From: Populus alba
Taxonomy: Eukaryota; Streptophyta; Magnoliopsida; Malpighiales; Salicaceae
Length of the DNA stretch: 64,000 nucleotides
Assembly (NCBI RefSeq): GCF_005239225.2
Contig: NC_133289.1
Location: 2,983,501-3,047,500, forward strand
Direction: 5' to 3'
Below, piece by piece: positions 1-13,100 of this stretch. How positions within the stretch are numbered: position 1 is the stretch's first letter; each line of letters opens with the position of its first letter. Position numbers and translations under genes: made by a program. The notes under the pieces are model-generated. The model was given only the letters and a program-made list of their open reading frames with translations. It was not told the origin of the DNA and made no database searches.

Positions 1-451
1 ATATATATTGCCCATTGGTTCTCTCTTTTTATTTTTCTCGTGTAAAGAACCTCAACGGAGGTCATGCTAGGAAGTTCTGGGGTCTAGAGGCTGGAGTTCA
101 AATACATGGTTTTTAATCATGGGTTGTGGTGACACACATCACCCCTGCTCTGCTGGATGATATTGGCTGTAGTCAGACGAGTGCTGCGTGCATACCTTTG
201 CCATCTTCTAGCTTGTAGATACCAGAATTCATAATCCTTTGAGTATGAAGAAAAATTTCAACATAATGTTTCTTATACACTCTTTTTAAGGGTGCAAGTT
301 TATTTTACCAGCAGTGTCCTAGCAAAATTAAGAGTTTATTTATTTATCCACTGCACGATTCTTTATAGGTGATTATAATATTTTTCAGCAAAATGTTCTT
401 TCTGCTGAATTACAATTGTGCCCTATAATTGATGTGTCTCTTTTTATGCAG
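1..451 (+). other. Intron of the UBAC2-like gene
   Basis: No coding exon is recognisable here. The stretch ends in a pyrimidine-rich tract and CAG acceptor at 449-451 that joins a split GAT codon in the first visible exon. I infer that it is the tail of an intron; an unrecognised short exon cannot be excluded. Confidence 0.6.
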
Positions 452-2457
452 ATCCCTTAGCCAACCTTTTGACATCAGGACCTTATGGTCTTATATTTGC
501 TTCATTTGTTCCCTTCTACTTTGACATTCCAGTATCAACTCGGTTTCGAGTCGTTGGAGTCCACCTTTCTGACAAGTCTTTCATATATCTAGCTGGTGTT
601 CAGGTAAAAGAGAATACTTGTGCCATCCATGTGTGATGTATTTGCTTTTTTTTCCCTTGTCCTTTTACTTTCTTCCACATCTACCCTTTAGTTTCTCTTT
701 CCAATCCCAGAGATCCAATATTAGCTTTGGTTCTGCAGCTTCTTTTATCATCATGGAAAAGATCAATTTTGCCTGGGATATGTGGTATCCTTGCTGGTTC
801 CTTGTATCGTCTGAACCTCTTTGGTATCCGTAAGGCAAAGGTAGGTTTGTTTGTTTCACTTCTTCCTTTCTGCAAGTAAATGACAACTACCAAAGATGAT
901 ATCGTAGATTGTGAGGTATCTAACTTTTTAGGTCTTAGCTTTGTATTGAAATCAAATTGGAAATTGAGAGTTGGAGATCTGATCAACTTAACTGGAGCTT
1001 CTTTGTTCTATGTGCAAAGATTGGTTGAGAAAACTCGGTAGGAAATTGTTAGATGGATATCTGATTAACTCAACAGAAACTTACTTGTAGATGCACAAAG
1101 ATTGGTTGAGAAGATTCCTCATAGGACATTCTGAGTTTGAAAATAATTTAACCAGAACTTCTTTTACTGTGTTTATAAATTTTGATTGAGAAAATTCCTT
1201 AATAGCAATAAAGTAGCAGATTAGGTTGGTTCATGTGTGCAGTCATGTGGTGTATTTTTAGGTTTCTGCGTGCATTATGGGGCTTGTATCTGCACAAAGT
1301 TTCAATATGATTTTAATCTCGCCAAATGTATGAACTATTTATCATTTGATAATTCCTGGACAGACTCTGTTTGGGTGATTTATGATAATAAAATAAGTTT
1401 TATTATGATTACCATGAACCATCAAATCTTTGATCATCTGTGGAACTTGTTGGGGTTCAGCAATGTGAAGAAATGAGATGTTTGCATGTGTGTGCACAGT
1501 GCAAGATATGCTTCAGCTTCTTGTGCTCTACTTATCTATACAAAATTACAAATGAAGATGTTTGTTCATTTGTTTGATCATCAGATAGTTGTTTCTGTTT
1601 TTTAACTTGCATGACTGTCTTTTTTTAAGGAAACAAGTTCAGTTTAGATATTGCTTTAGAAAGTATTACTGCCTACCTTTTTTCCTTCACCTGTTTTTTT
1701 TTTTTAATAATTTAATACAAATGTTCAATCTGTTTGCAGTGTCAATTTTATTTGCCTTCTTCCCATTTCCCATTGCTAAAGCTGACTTGAAGCTGTTAAA
1801 CTAATACTTCATTTCACTTGTTTACTCTATCTGCTACAGTTCCCTGAGTTCATAGCTTCATTCTTCTCACGGCTTTCTTGGCCATCTACGGGCAGTCCAC
1901 GTGGAGCAACTTCTAGGAATGTAACAGGAAGTGCACCATCCTATGCTGGCCGTCATGTGCAGGCAAGTTTCTTGATAGCACCCATCCCTGCTGCCTTCTC
2001 CCTTATCACCATCACTTTCTTTGTATTTCCTTCACTTTTTTTTTGTTGTCATGGGGGTCGGAACCTAAGTTTGGATTTTATGAAAATCTATGATTTCTAA
2101 GTTTAAAAAGTCAATTTTCTATGAAGATCTTTTGTCTCGCCCTTTTCTTTTCTTGAATGGCACTTGAAACAATAAATTATTACCTCTGAAATTCCTAGTG
2201 TGTGAATCAATTGCCTAGATTGCATCAACATCCCTTTGTTTATTGCATTTAATTTATCCATAACAACTGATCTCTCTCTTTGGTTTCAGAGAACCTATCC
2301 TGCTCCCATGGCTCCTTCCACCGAGCCATCAGAGGATGCCATCGCTACTCTGGCTTCTATGGGTTTCGATAGGAACTCAGCTAGACAGGCACTTGTGCAG
2401 GCTAGGAATGATGTCAACACAGCTACAAACATCCTTCTTGAAGCACAGTCCCACTGA
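452..2457 (+). CDS. UBAC2: UBAC2-like rhomboid/UBA membrane protein, 3' part
   Basis: Last four coding exons: 452-603, 739-840, 1840-1962 and 2290-2457, about 180 residues; the 5' exons lie outside the window. Reading frame and splice phases agree throughout. The visible protein has the end of a rhomboid-like membrane region ([15 protein letters not shown], then [26 protein letters not shown] without the two halves exceeding a single exon), a Ser/Pro linker, and a C-terminal UBA domain of about 40 residues with the hallmark [15 protein letters not shown]. No rhomboid catalytic Ser/His is visible in this part. From family knowledge, UBAC2 is an ER-membrane rhomboid pseudoprotease whose UBA domain binds ubiquitin and which acts with ER-associated degradation; plants have close homologues of this length. 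The third intron has a GC donor. It ends tail-to-tail with the DUSP12 gene. Confidence 0.9.
1963..2289 (+). other. GC-AG intron in the UBAC2-like gene
   Basis: The donor reads CAG|GCAAGT, a perfect match to the U1 consensus except for C at +2, and the acceptor is GGTTTCAG. This pair keeps phase 0 between HVQ and RTYPAP. No GT near 1962 gives an open frame. GC-AG introns are a small known class in plants. Confidence 0.75.
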
Positions 2458-4100
2458 TTCATCAATGCTGTGAAATGGAATTCAGCCTGTTAATTTGGAG
2501 ATAACCCATCAGTAGTGAGACATGGTGATCAGTCGGATGAACTTATTTTGATAACCAGATAACACTCGGGAATTCATCAGGTGCTCCTGGCATCATTTTT
2601 TAGTGTTTTCCCTCTTGTTTATTTTATGGGGGGTGTATTCCACCTAAGTTGTCTCTTTTGAGATTAGTAATTCACAAAGAAATGTGTCTAAAACTTAGGA
2701 ACCTGTATAATTGTTGACAGCATATGCATGTCATGGAGGGGCAAGTACATAGTTATCTTCACATACTCCAGCCTTTCTGATCAATTGATCTCTTATGGGA
2801 CATCTGGTGAAAATGGTCGTGTTCATATGCTGACGCTTTGTAAATTTATGTCTAATATTGAACTTTCTGTTTAGGTATAGTAATGTGATTTCACGCTCAT
2901 ATGCTTGTTTGTATACGTACATAGTACACACGTGTTCGAAAATGCTGGTAAGCCGGAGAAGAGTATTCGGAGTTGAGGAGCCAAATGGATTGGGTTTTAT
3001 TTCCAAAGAGTTGCCTCAAGATCCTCTTGCTTGAAAGAAATCGAACATGATCATGGCGACATGTCAGTTTTTTTGCTAGATGGCCTGTGTGCTTGCTAAA
3101 TCATTGCAATCACTTGAGATGGAGGATTGTTGGTCAAATGAACTCAAATGGGAGATGTCAATTGCCATGGGCTGAGATATTGACTTACGCTGCAGTTCAT
3201 TGTGGATGCAAGGAGCATCGCAAGCTCTTTGAGGAGGGGTGGCATTTTGTAGATGGATACTGTAGGCTTCATTATAGAAAATAAAATATTGATGACCACA
3301 GGACCAAAAAGAAACAGCAAGAATGAAGCAACTTAATAGCACGTGAACATGAATAATCAAATAAAACAAAGTCTTAAAGAAATTTACATAGATTCGAGTC
3401 CTTTTCCCATCATTTTTGCTTAAACACATGTTTGTGCTGAAGTTATTAAACTTGTTTTGGTCTGGATTCATGAGTCAGGTGTGTTAAAGAAAATGACCAG
3501 CACAAACTTCTTTCCTTTTCTAGCAGTGGCTTGTGTGGATCTGAACACTAAACAGGAGGACTGATTCTGTTGCAGCCTGTAATGCTATAATGTATAATAT
3601 GGGTAAAATTGCAAGGCATTAGGAATAACTACTTCAACCCATTAATCTATGAACATACCAAATCATTTACCAATTGCTGCATGCTCTCACTCATTTGAAG
3701 AGAACGAAGCTCAGATGCATCCATTTCTTTGCCAAAATCAATTAGCCTTGGAGGTTGATCCAGAAAGGGATATTTCAAGTCGAGGAATACAACCACTTCA
3801 GCCATTTTGAGATCTTCGCCTTCATTTCTTGAAACAAAAATGACTTCCATCTTATTGCAAGAAGTTACCCTCTTGTAATAAATTTGAAAAATTTTATTGT
3901 TTTATTATCTTTAAAATTAATATGTTCTCAATATTTTCAAATTATTTTAATCTGTTGATATTAAAAATAATTTTTTTAAAATAAAAAAATATCATTGATA
4001 TGAATTTTAATATAAATAATTATTTAAAAAGTAATAACAACCACATTGCCAAACAAGATTTAAATCATATTTAATATCACATTTAAAGGCATATATCATC

Positions 4101-4141
<41 letters not shown>

Positions 4142-5220
4142 TATTAATGTCTTACTCAAAATAACATATATAAAAAAAAATTTATAAATATGTTTAAAAA
4201 TATAAAAATAAATTTATCTCAATAATAATTTCAGGATGAATTTTTTTTCCTTCCAAAGCAGAAAATATATATTTCTATCTTTAAAATATCTTTACAGGTA
4301 ACTTTTAATTTCAAAATTGCCCCTTTCTTTTTTAAATAAATAACATTAATTATTTTGAGTTAAAAAACAATAATCATCTTCTTAATCAACGGTAGAGGTG
4401 CCTCTCTTTTTGGATTAGATCTCTTATTTTTATTGTTTTTTTTAACCACTTTCTTAAATATCTCTCTAATCATAATTTTTTTTTACCTTCACAGATCAAG
4501 TGCAGCTGCCAATATGTGGATATTGTGTTTTTTTTTTTTTTTTAAATAGCAAATTCTTCGCATTTCTCCAGCATAACCGAATTTTTGTGAGACAATCAAG
4601 TCTGAGAAATTAAGTTCGACGTCCCGTGGAACTTCGAATGCTTCAAAATCGAAACCCGTACGTGTTGCCACAAGTCAGCACAAGGCTGTTTAAGATTATA
4701 AGAACTTAGGTTACTCATATTTTATTATCTTATCCACCACTAATCAAACAATATATATAGAAATAATCACTTTGATCCCGACCAGGACAACACGATTTTT
4801 TCATGCAACTACGGTGTGCGGAAGACAATTTTGTACTTTATTACCGAACACAATTCTGTTTTCATGTCTTATTTTTTCAATTACCTCCTCGAGATATTAA
4901 CCAAAGACATTTTTTAGGACCAAAGCAATTTGGAGAAACTCCAACTACCAAGCAAATTGGTATAATTGCTTGAACATATCATACACCAAATACATGGCAA
5001 TATTTCTCTCGAGTTACAAATCTACAGCTCCAGCTTCACAAAGATATTTGTGGAAAAATACATTGCAACTTCGAAAAATGCTCCGGGGCTTGCTCATTCT
5101 GTGCAAGTGCAGCCTGTGGACGAAATAGCATACCCTTCTTCATGGTATCAAATTCGCTGGGAGAACTGAGCTTTTCTGTGGTCAAAAGATAAGCTGGCAT
5201 CTTCTTTTGCCTCGAAGGTA
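2458..5220. other. 3' UTRs and intergenic DNA between convergent genes
   Basis: The first ~250 bases are probably the 3' UTR of the UBAC2-like gene. A 37-base T homopolymer lies at about 4104-4140 and a second T run at about 4528-4543. Two short minus-strand open stretches, near 4489-4671 and 3647-3850, look protein-like in composition (acidic, few rare residues) but I do not recognise them; they could be gene relics. The last ~200 bases are probably the DUSP12 3' UTR. Confidence 0.4.
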
Positions 5221-8200
5221 TTAGACAGTGCTAACGTCTACTCGACTTTCATGGAGCTGAAAGGCAGGAGTAATCCAGCTCCCACAACTGCATTGTATAC
5301 CAGACCAATTGAAGGAGCCCAAACGAGCTTCACAATGAGCACAGGACAACCTGCCCTCCAACATTCCTCCCTCAACTGGACAACAAGGAAGAGCTATTGT
5401 ATTAAGTGGTATCATTGCCAGCAAGCATGCACAATTCCGATTCCTTAAATCAATGAATCCAATAAAAAGACATGCTTAAGGTAAGGCATAAACCAAGGAT
5501 CAGGATCAATTGAGTTCTAGATGACAATGATGGTCGGAACAAGCCAAGTAAGATTTAGGCAAAACATGGATAATCAAAAACCATGTTTGGATCCTCTTTA
5601 GAAAAAATGGGATACCAACTCCAAATGCAATGCACCCAAGTTTGTTATAACAGGTATAAATTACAGGTAATTCTCTAAGGTGTCTGATAAATATTTCAAT
5701 ATGCTTTCTAAAGTGTCGAGTTATCCCCCCCTAACCATTCTCTCCTACAAGATATAAATAGAGCCTCCATTTTTAAGATCGCAAAAGAATTGATTCATTA
5801 TGGCTTTAGCACAAGGAACTGGGTTGTCTGCAACTCTGCGTGGTTCATAAATTTACCCAACTTTTATCAGTTAGTGGTTTCCATTAGAAATCTCTATGTA
5901 CTGAATATAAGGATGGCTTTTGCTAAAAGAGTGAATCATAATAACTGCACAGGTCAGTACACCTTCGTGACATAACCATATGGCTTAGTTCATAAATATA
6001 TTATATTAAGCCCAGAAATGATCTCAACTGATGATGAGAAGAGCTTGCTCTCTACAATTAAGGAACACCACAGAGGTTGACCATTTGGTTGAAAAACCAA
6101 ATCAAGGTTTCAAAGAATCTCTAACCAGTAGTGAGCCATTATAGCTAACCCAAGGTTAACCAATGAAGCTGCAATTAGTTCCGCAGCTTCTTCTTTATGA
6201 CTGAACTTAAAAAAGTCCAGTGGCACCGGAATTTCTACAAACAAGATTGCACATACCTGCTGTCATCCACTTTAAAGGCTCAACAAAAATAGAAGAACAC
6301 TCAGACTCATCAGACTTGTTAAGGGGGTTGCCACTTTTCTGCTTGCTCCATGCGAAAGATGTCTCACCCTCTCCTGGGACATGATCCATAACATTCTCCT
6401 GCAATGCAACTACTCGACGGCACTTCTTGCAGTGGTATGCAGGAATACCCTTTTCCCCTCCATTTGGAGATGCTTCTTCCTCAGAGGAGACTTGTGTAGG
6501 TACACCAGGATCTGCCCCAAATTTAGAACTGTCTATCTTCTCTCCGCGGTTGTAAAACTCACCTGGAAGCATGGGGAAATTAATCCTTCATAAAAAGGAT
6601 ATTCACAGATTCACCATATCTGATCATTCCATATGTTTGTAACAGTAAAGACTATGCTTCTAACAGTCATAAAAGATATTACTAAGTTTAGGATCTATAA
6701 TAATGTTCCACAAGAACGAAAATTTCAATGGATGAGTAGCTAAAGTAACAAATGCATCACCACTTATGCTAAGCCAACTCTTATACACGGATTAAAGTTT
6801 AGGGAGCAGCCACTTGATGCAAATGCTCAAGGTTGAGAACATACTAATGTCATGATTCCAAAATTCTGCTTATGCAGCGCCCAACTAATGACCTCCCACT
6901 TTAACACACAACAAAATTATTAACAAGAACAGCAACTCAGGATCAAATACTATGAACATGTACCCAGTGCTTTCAGGCGAAACCGCTTGTATATGGGACT
7001 AGCATGATCAACCTTGAAACCCATTTCCTCAAACATTTTCAACTGCAATGGAAAAAAAATATTTATGAGAATCACATAAGACACTAAAATCTCAGAGTCA
7101 CCATTAATGCATCCCAACAAATCATATAGGTTTGTTTAGCATGTCTTGCATCACCTGTTCTAAAAAGCCATCATTGGGACCAACAGACTCACAGCTTTGC
7201 CTTAGGGATTCAAGAGCATCTACAGAGACACGTAGGGAAAAGATGAAATGGTAATTAAAAAAAAATTCAAAAGAGATAACATCACATATTTTCATTGTTG
7301 TCAAACAAAAAGAACCACCATATTTTCAGAATGTAAGCAATGAAGGCCACCTGCATATACCAATCAGCAGATCCAAAATGCTCCAAATAAAAAGTGGATG
7401 TGTTCAAACCTTCAAGAGATAATTGCTCACTTTTCATCAAGTACGCTGTAATGATAGCTGCACTGCAAAGAAAACAACGAAGAGAGGACCAAACCATTAG
7501 GGCTTGAGAATTCACGGCAGGTCTGTTCTGGACAATTTCTAACACTCATCGATTGGGTCAGAAAATAACCTAAAACACTTCTTTCCTAGTTAAACCCACT
7601 TCATATCAATAAACTGGTCCACTGAAAAATATCAAAACACACTTCATGACTGTTTTAAATTAACCAAAAGTAAATAGCCACAAACTTGCACATCTAAGTT
7701 AAAAGCATGCAATTCAGATCTTCGTTATTCATCCCATAATATCCATGTTTAAAGCGGACTTGACTGGTGGATCCCAAATACAGTTCATGCTATTCTTGGA
7801 ACAAATAACATCACTACTCTAATCCACCTCTAATTTAAGATTAACAAATAAACCCTAATTTACATTAAAAAAACAAAACAGAATTATCATACCTTCTCGA
7901 AACGCCAGCAAAACAATGCACCAAAACAGCTCCTTCTTTTCTAGTCTTCTGAATAAAATCCAAACAAACATCCAAATAATCCAACAAATCCTCACTCTCC
8001 ATATCCCTAATCGGCACCGCCATTCTCACTAGCTTCAATTCCTTCCCTGCATACTCTAACGAATACAAAACCTTATTCGCCGCCAAACAACTCCTCCACT
8101 CATCACAGACACACACTTTCTTTATCTCCTTCGTCGGAATTATGACTCCGCTTCTCCATTCCGTAAAGAACGATATCGACACGGAACTTAAAACCGATAA

Positions 8201-8293
8201 TATATGCGTTATTTCCGCACTTCCGTTTTGCAGAACCTCCGCCGCGTTGCTTATGTTTCCGATGAAAAGATTCTCGCGTACAAGATTCGGCAT
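5221..8293 (-). CDS. DUSP12: DUSP12/YVH1-type dual-specificity phosphatase with zinc domain
   Basis: Six exons on the minus strand: 8293-7893, 7462-7410, 7219-7155, 7042-6964, 6562-6257 and 5375-5221. All junctions are GT-AG and in phase, giving 352 residues. The N-terminal half is a dual-specificity phosphatase domain; the P-loop HCFAGVSR (HCx5R) ends exon 1 at about residue 126-133, with an aspartate-rich segment (MAVPIRDMESEDLL) ahead of it. The C-terminal half is the zinc-binding domain special to DUSP12/YVH1: a CKKCRR pair, then CAHCEARLGSFNW and QCSCGSWITPAFQLH near the end. In yeast and human, this protein's zinc domain helps release Mrt4 from pre-60S ribosomes; that role here is by homology. 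The start is the first ATG in frame; the frame stays open upstream only to non-ATG codons. A telo-box lies in intron 1. Confidence 0.93.
7850..7858 (+). promoter_or_regulatory. Telo-box in DUSP12 intron 1
   Basis: AAACCCTAA, just inside the first intron. Telo-boxes near transcription starts, often in 5' introns or leaders, are typical of plant ribosomal-protein and ribosome-biogenesis genes. Function here is inferred. Confidence 0.45.
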
Positions 8294-8416
8294 CAAAAAT
8301 ATATATTAACAAAATTACAAGCTTGTTTTCTCCTGCGAAAAATTATGGAATTTTCTAAGACAAAAAAATTAAATTAAAATTCATAATTTTTTCGATTAAT
8401 TCGAACTAATGTGATT

Positions 8417-8422
8417 TGGGCT
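8417..8422 (+). promoter_or_regulatory. Site II element (TGGGCT) upstream of DUSP12
   Basis: TGGGCT about 125 bases upstream of the start codon. Site II (TGGGCY) elements bind TCP factors in plant growth-related promoters. Confidence 0.45.
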
Positions 8423-8562
8423 GACCTTAGAAAGAATATTCCGGAGAAGGATGGAATCCTTTTTTTTATGCTGATTTTTTATCTTCGTCTACGGCTACTG
8501 CTACTGACTTCTGCGATTCTTTAGAGTGGCAGACTGGCAGGTATTTGCAGGCGGTGAGTTGG

Positions 8563-8755
8563 CACGTGTGAATAACTGATTTAGTACGTGTGAATGAGTA
8601 TGTGGTTTTTCTACGTGGCAGGAGATGGAAGGGTAGTCTTTTTGCCTGTAAAGTATTGGGCCCACCATGCACTTCCAATGGAGGGGGTGTGGCGTGGAAA
8701 TATCAGGACAGGTGGCGAAGATTGATTGCCTTTTGAGGCTTGTGTGTTCCACGTA
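8563..8755 (-). promoter_or_regulatory. Cluster of ACGT-core motifs and a palindromic site II
   Basis: Within 200 bases upstream of DUSP12 there are a G-box CACGTG (8563-8568), TACGTG (8585-8590), ACGTGGC (8613-8619), TGGGCCCA (8657-8664) and CCACGTA (8749-8755). ACGT cores of this spacing are typical ABRE/bZIP sites. Confidence 0.5.
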
Positions 8756-8900
8756 GGACAAACTCCCTCGAAAACGACATGTCTTTCATAGTTGAGTAAG
8801 AGACAAGGCTAGATTTGTACAGGCAAAGCGACATGATCGTGTGTAGTGTAGCCATGTTCGAACAAAAAAGGTAACGTCCCATGATGTGAACCGTTAAAAG

Positions 8901-9628
8901 CATAGTTTTGAAACCCGGCCCGGCCCGGCGGGTCGACCCGGGACCCGGCTGACATGTAAAAAACAGTCAGCATTTGACCCGGTGAGAAACGGCATCGTTT
9001 AGCTTTTTAACAGTTAAAAAGCCCAAACATGAGTGAAGACCACCTAATTAAAGAAAACTTGAAAGCGGTACACTGAAATGGTCACGATATTATGAGGACA
9101 CAAGCTGAAAAATTGCAACAAGGGAGTGAGCTAACTCGAGTGAGCTCTAAGAAATGGACCTGCTAGATTCAATTATTTCTCTGGAAGAACTTTACGCTTC
9201 CAACAGATCTTAAAAAAGATGTGGAAGCAGTTCAACCTTGAAAGCTGAGTTACAGCACTTATCCAAGAAATGCTGGTTCAGACGAAACTTTTGCTGATGG
9301 TGAGCTCTCTATCTTATTCTGTTTTGCTCTCATCAGCTGCATTCCAACTTTAGTCGATAATGCCTTTGGAATGCTGAAGATGCTGGGGGCCTTGAAGCAG
9401 AGCTTGGTTTTTCTTCTTTCTAAACCTTTTGTTTTTCAAAATAATTTGGTGTTGCATTGTTGAGTGACATTTCCTTTTCCCCGATGAACTTGCCTTCTCA
9501 ACTTCTCCTCACCATAGTTTATGGACATTTCTGATAAAATCAGTGGGTTTTATAAGTGTTACTTTTCTAGGGTTAACCCGGGTGACCCGTGACCCGATCA
9601 TTAGATCCCACCGGGTTAAAAAACTATG
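8901..9628. mobile_element. 728-bp element with ACCCGG-rich terminal inverted repeats
   Basis: The left end begins CATAGTTTTGAAACCCGG and the right end is its complement with two changes (CCGGGTTAAAAAACTATG). The ends are G+C-rich and stacked with CCCGG motifs, while the interior is ordinary sequence with no transposase frame. I see no clear target-site duplication. It resembles the non-autonomous elements common in poplar; the interior may include captured host sequence. Confidence 0.6.
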
Positions 9629-10112
9629 GTGAGGACACCAACCGAGCTATCATAACAACTTGGTAAATCATTACCGGCCATCATGACCATTTACAGTGAA
9701 AATTGTCAATGTATTTTCAATTCACAGATGATATTCTATGCATGCCGGTGCAATTCATGGATATTCTAGTTACCACATGAACAGGGGAAAAAGGTTGAAG
9801 ACAGGGCTTAAGGTTCCTCTTTTCTCTACAAAATTTTTCTGCAATAACAATCAACATCTTAAGAAACCGCATACAACCTTGTATTAAAACTTACGAGATA
9901 GCTCAGAATATACATTGGCAAATTAAAAGGCCCTCATCACCAACATCACGCTGATTATCTTCAACAAAGCTACAAGACTCATCCATGAAAATCAATCCAA
10001 GCGTATACCGTATGCCACACCGTATTCTCACCATATATGCAAGAATGGCATGCAAGGAGCGAACTCAAGGGCTGAATTGGAGACAGAAAGGGAAATGGTT
10101 ATAAATGCTTTA

Positions 10113-13100
10113 TCAGCTTCCTTGCTCTACTTCATCCATGGTATAAACAGGTAATTGCCATGACTTGGTATTCTTCTTTGGATCGATGGTTAGGCTGAGG
10201 TCAGTATCATCTTCCTTGAATGTTCTAATGAATGTTTTGGCACCCATCAGAATAAGCCTTTCAATCATAAATAATTCATAGTTGTTCTCAATCACGGGAT
10301 CCAGAATCATGCTGTAGTTAGATGAATACGCCAATTTATATCTGCAAATTATGAGCCACCAAAGTTCAACATCAGCTTCACCATTGTATAAAAATTACAA
10401 CAAAACCTTATTTAACATTTTTTTTTTAAAAAAGGTCTCTTCCAATTTCCTGAAAGATGGCAGAAAGTTTTCTATAAGTTTAGAGATATCTCGTAAAAGG
10501 CACAAAGCAAGAGCCATTGATTTATAGAGAAAGGAAGTAATACTTTGAAAAAGCTTACAGCAGAAATGCATCAGAAACATGTTCAACCAACTTAATCAAA
10601 GAGAATAAAAATGTCATGCCAAGCATCCGTACAGGTTGAGTCAATCATGCAAGATATCAACTGCAGAATGATATTTGCCATAATGAATTTAGCGAGTTAC
10701 AATTAAGAAGTACTTACAATAACACAAGAAATTAACAGAGATGCATAATTGCAAATTTATTTCTTGAAGCATCAATGCTGATCTCTAATTTATTTCTTTT
10801 TGAGAATTTTCAGATCTGTATGTATAATCTGTCATGAGCAAATCATTTGTGCTACTTCACAGCTAAGAATTAGTGTGTATAGTATTCAAATTTGTAAGTT
10901 TGAGAAGGTTTACCTGACAGCGAGAGGTGAAAAAAATCCCGGTGTCTTCTCATTTGAAGCAATAAAAAGAGTTCGTCCAGGTGGGACCCATTTTTCAATC
11001 CTATGGAGTATAAATTCTGGACGGGTATCCCTGTCAAGATGAGGATGTAGGGTTCGAGAAACCCCAAATCTGTCATCCCTAGTTTTTATTTTATCCCCTC
11101 GACGAACATGGATGGAATCATAATCACCAAGAAGTGCCATAATCTATGCACATGAGATGAGATGAATTGCAGGTTAATCAATTTCTGTTTTAGAGGAAAC
11201 AGAAGCAGACAAATGGTGTGAAACAAGCAAGGAGAACCCAGCAATATCACATGATACAGACCTTATCTGCAGCATCCCTTAATCTATCTGCTGCCATTGT
11301 AGGAAGAAATGAATATGGCAACGTTATAGCACTACGGTTGTTTCGGTCTTTGCATTCCATGAACCTGAATGGCTATTATGATTAGAACCTAGAAAGAAAT
11401 TTGCTAGATTCTAAAAATCTCGAAGACAAATTATATCATGACAAATAGCTACACTGAAAATAGCAAGTGCAAACTTTTTTCCTTTTTCTTTTTCCCACAG
11501 TATAGCGGTCACAAGTCCTTTCCTTTTAATTTTTCTTTTTCCCCTCTAAATAGAGCAGTCACTTCCTATCCAGCATTGGCTTATTAGAACAGTCCAGGTT
11601 CTCTAAACCACATGAAGAAAAACCAATCCTTTCATTACAGCCAGGCCAATTACTCCATTTCAAAAATTTAGAGAAAACATGTAAACAAATTTTGCACATC
11701 AAGAATAATATCTGTATTGATTGTGAAATTTAAAAAGCAAAGCAGGTGAACTATCATTATTTACAACTCTTAAAACTATTATCCAAACTAACACACCCAT
11801 CTTTCTTCCCACAATCACCTCTCCCCAATTTTCACATAGCTCCCATAAATGCAGTTAACAGTCTTTGAGTCATTTGATGAGAATAAACATGAAAAAGCCA
11901 AAATTGCAGCTACATTTCATACCATGAAAGTGGGCTCGCTGTTCGATTAATGAGCAAGAGGTTTGAGTAGTGGCTATTCTCTTTGAGATCAACTCGACTA
12001 ATCCCTTCCACATGGGCCACCCCTCTAGCTCCCAACTTCATACTTGTTGATAATACCTGATACCAATCCTTGGAGTTGTCTAAGATTACAGGCACAGTTT
12101 CAGATATGAGATCCATATCATACAAAGAGTCCATGGAACAAGAACTTTCGGCCCACCTGCCAAATAGAAGGAAGCAAGTTCAGATCACGGACTTTTAGCT
12201 TTTTCTGATAGTTTAGCATTACATATGTATTCATTAAAAAATTGAAGCCAAAAACATTTTTTTTGAATTATAATCTTTCTTTTCACAAGAACTGGAAGAC
12301 AAGCATACATAAGAATAGGTAGTGTTGGATTTAGCACTCTAGATTCAACAGTTTAGCTCTGGCAATAACAACAGTCCACATAACAGTTCAATAAACTTAC
12401 CTTTCCTCTGAATTTGAATTGTCAGAGTGATGAAGGATCCCCTTCTTATTGTGTATTGGATTGATACACATCCTTGAAGGCATCACAAAAGTTCTGCAAC
12501 AAGATAATATGTAAATATAAGAAACATGCTAAAACAAACAATCTCAACTCTGCAGTGTTTAATTGCTAACCTTAACAACTAAAAAAACAACCAAACATTT
12601 GGTTTCAATAAATCATTGTTATTGACTCATTTAATTGCTACACACATGGAATCAATCCAGTCACAATTTCCTTTCATATTTCAACTTTTCAGGGAAAAAA
12701 AAAACAAATTTCAACTCAAACCAAAAGTTGTTAAAGAGTTAAATAATAATAACTGCAATTCAAGTTCACTAAATCACAAACAGCTAAATATGTAGATACC
12801 CAACAACACAGTTTCTTAACAAGAATCACACTTGATCCAAGATTTACTCAGTTCACTTAATCCAACTGCAATGTCATTAACACCTAAACCCCCCATAACT
12901 AAGCAAGTAACATACCAGATCAATTCAACAGAAAGAGAGTTTAAAACCCAAATCCAACAAAACCCCACCAAAAAAATACCAAACCCAACAACATATTGAC
13001 ACAAAAAACATAACTTAAAAGAAAAAAAACATACCTATTCAAGAACATGGCTTCTTCTAGAGCACACCTAAGGCTAGACTCTTGATGACCCAAACCTTCA

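Noticed and set aside
3087..3284. Plus-strand 65-codon frame downstream of the UBAC2-like gene
   Set aside because: No recognised domain, no supporting splice signals, and it lies where a 3' UTR or spacer is expected.
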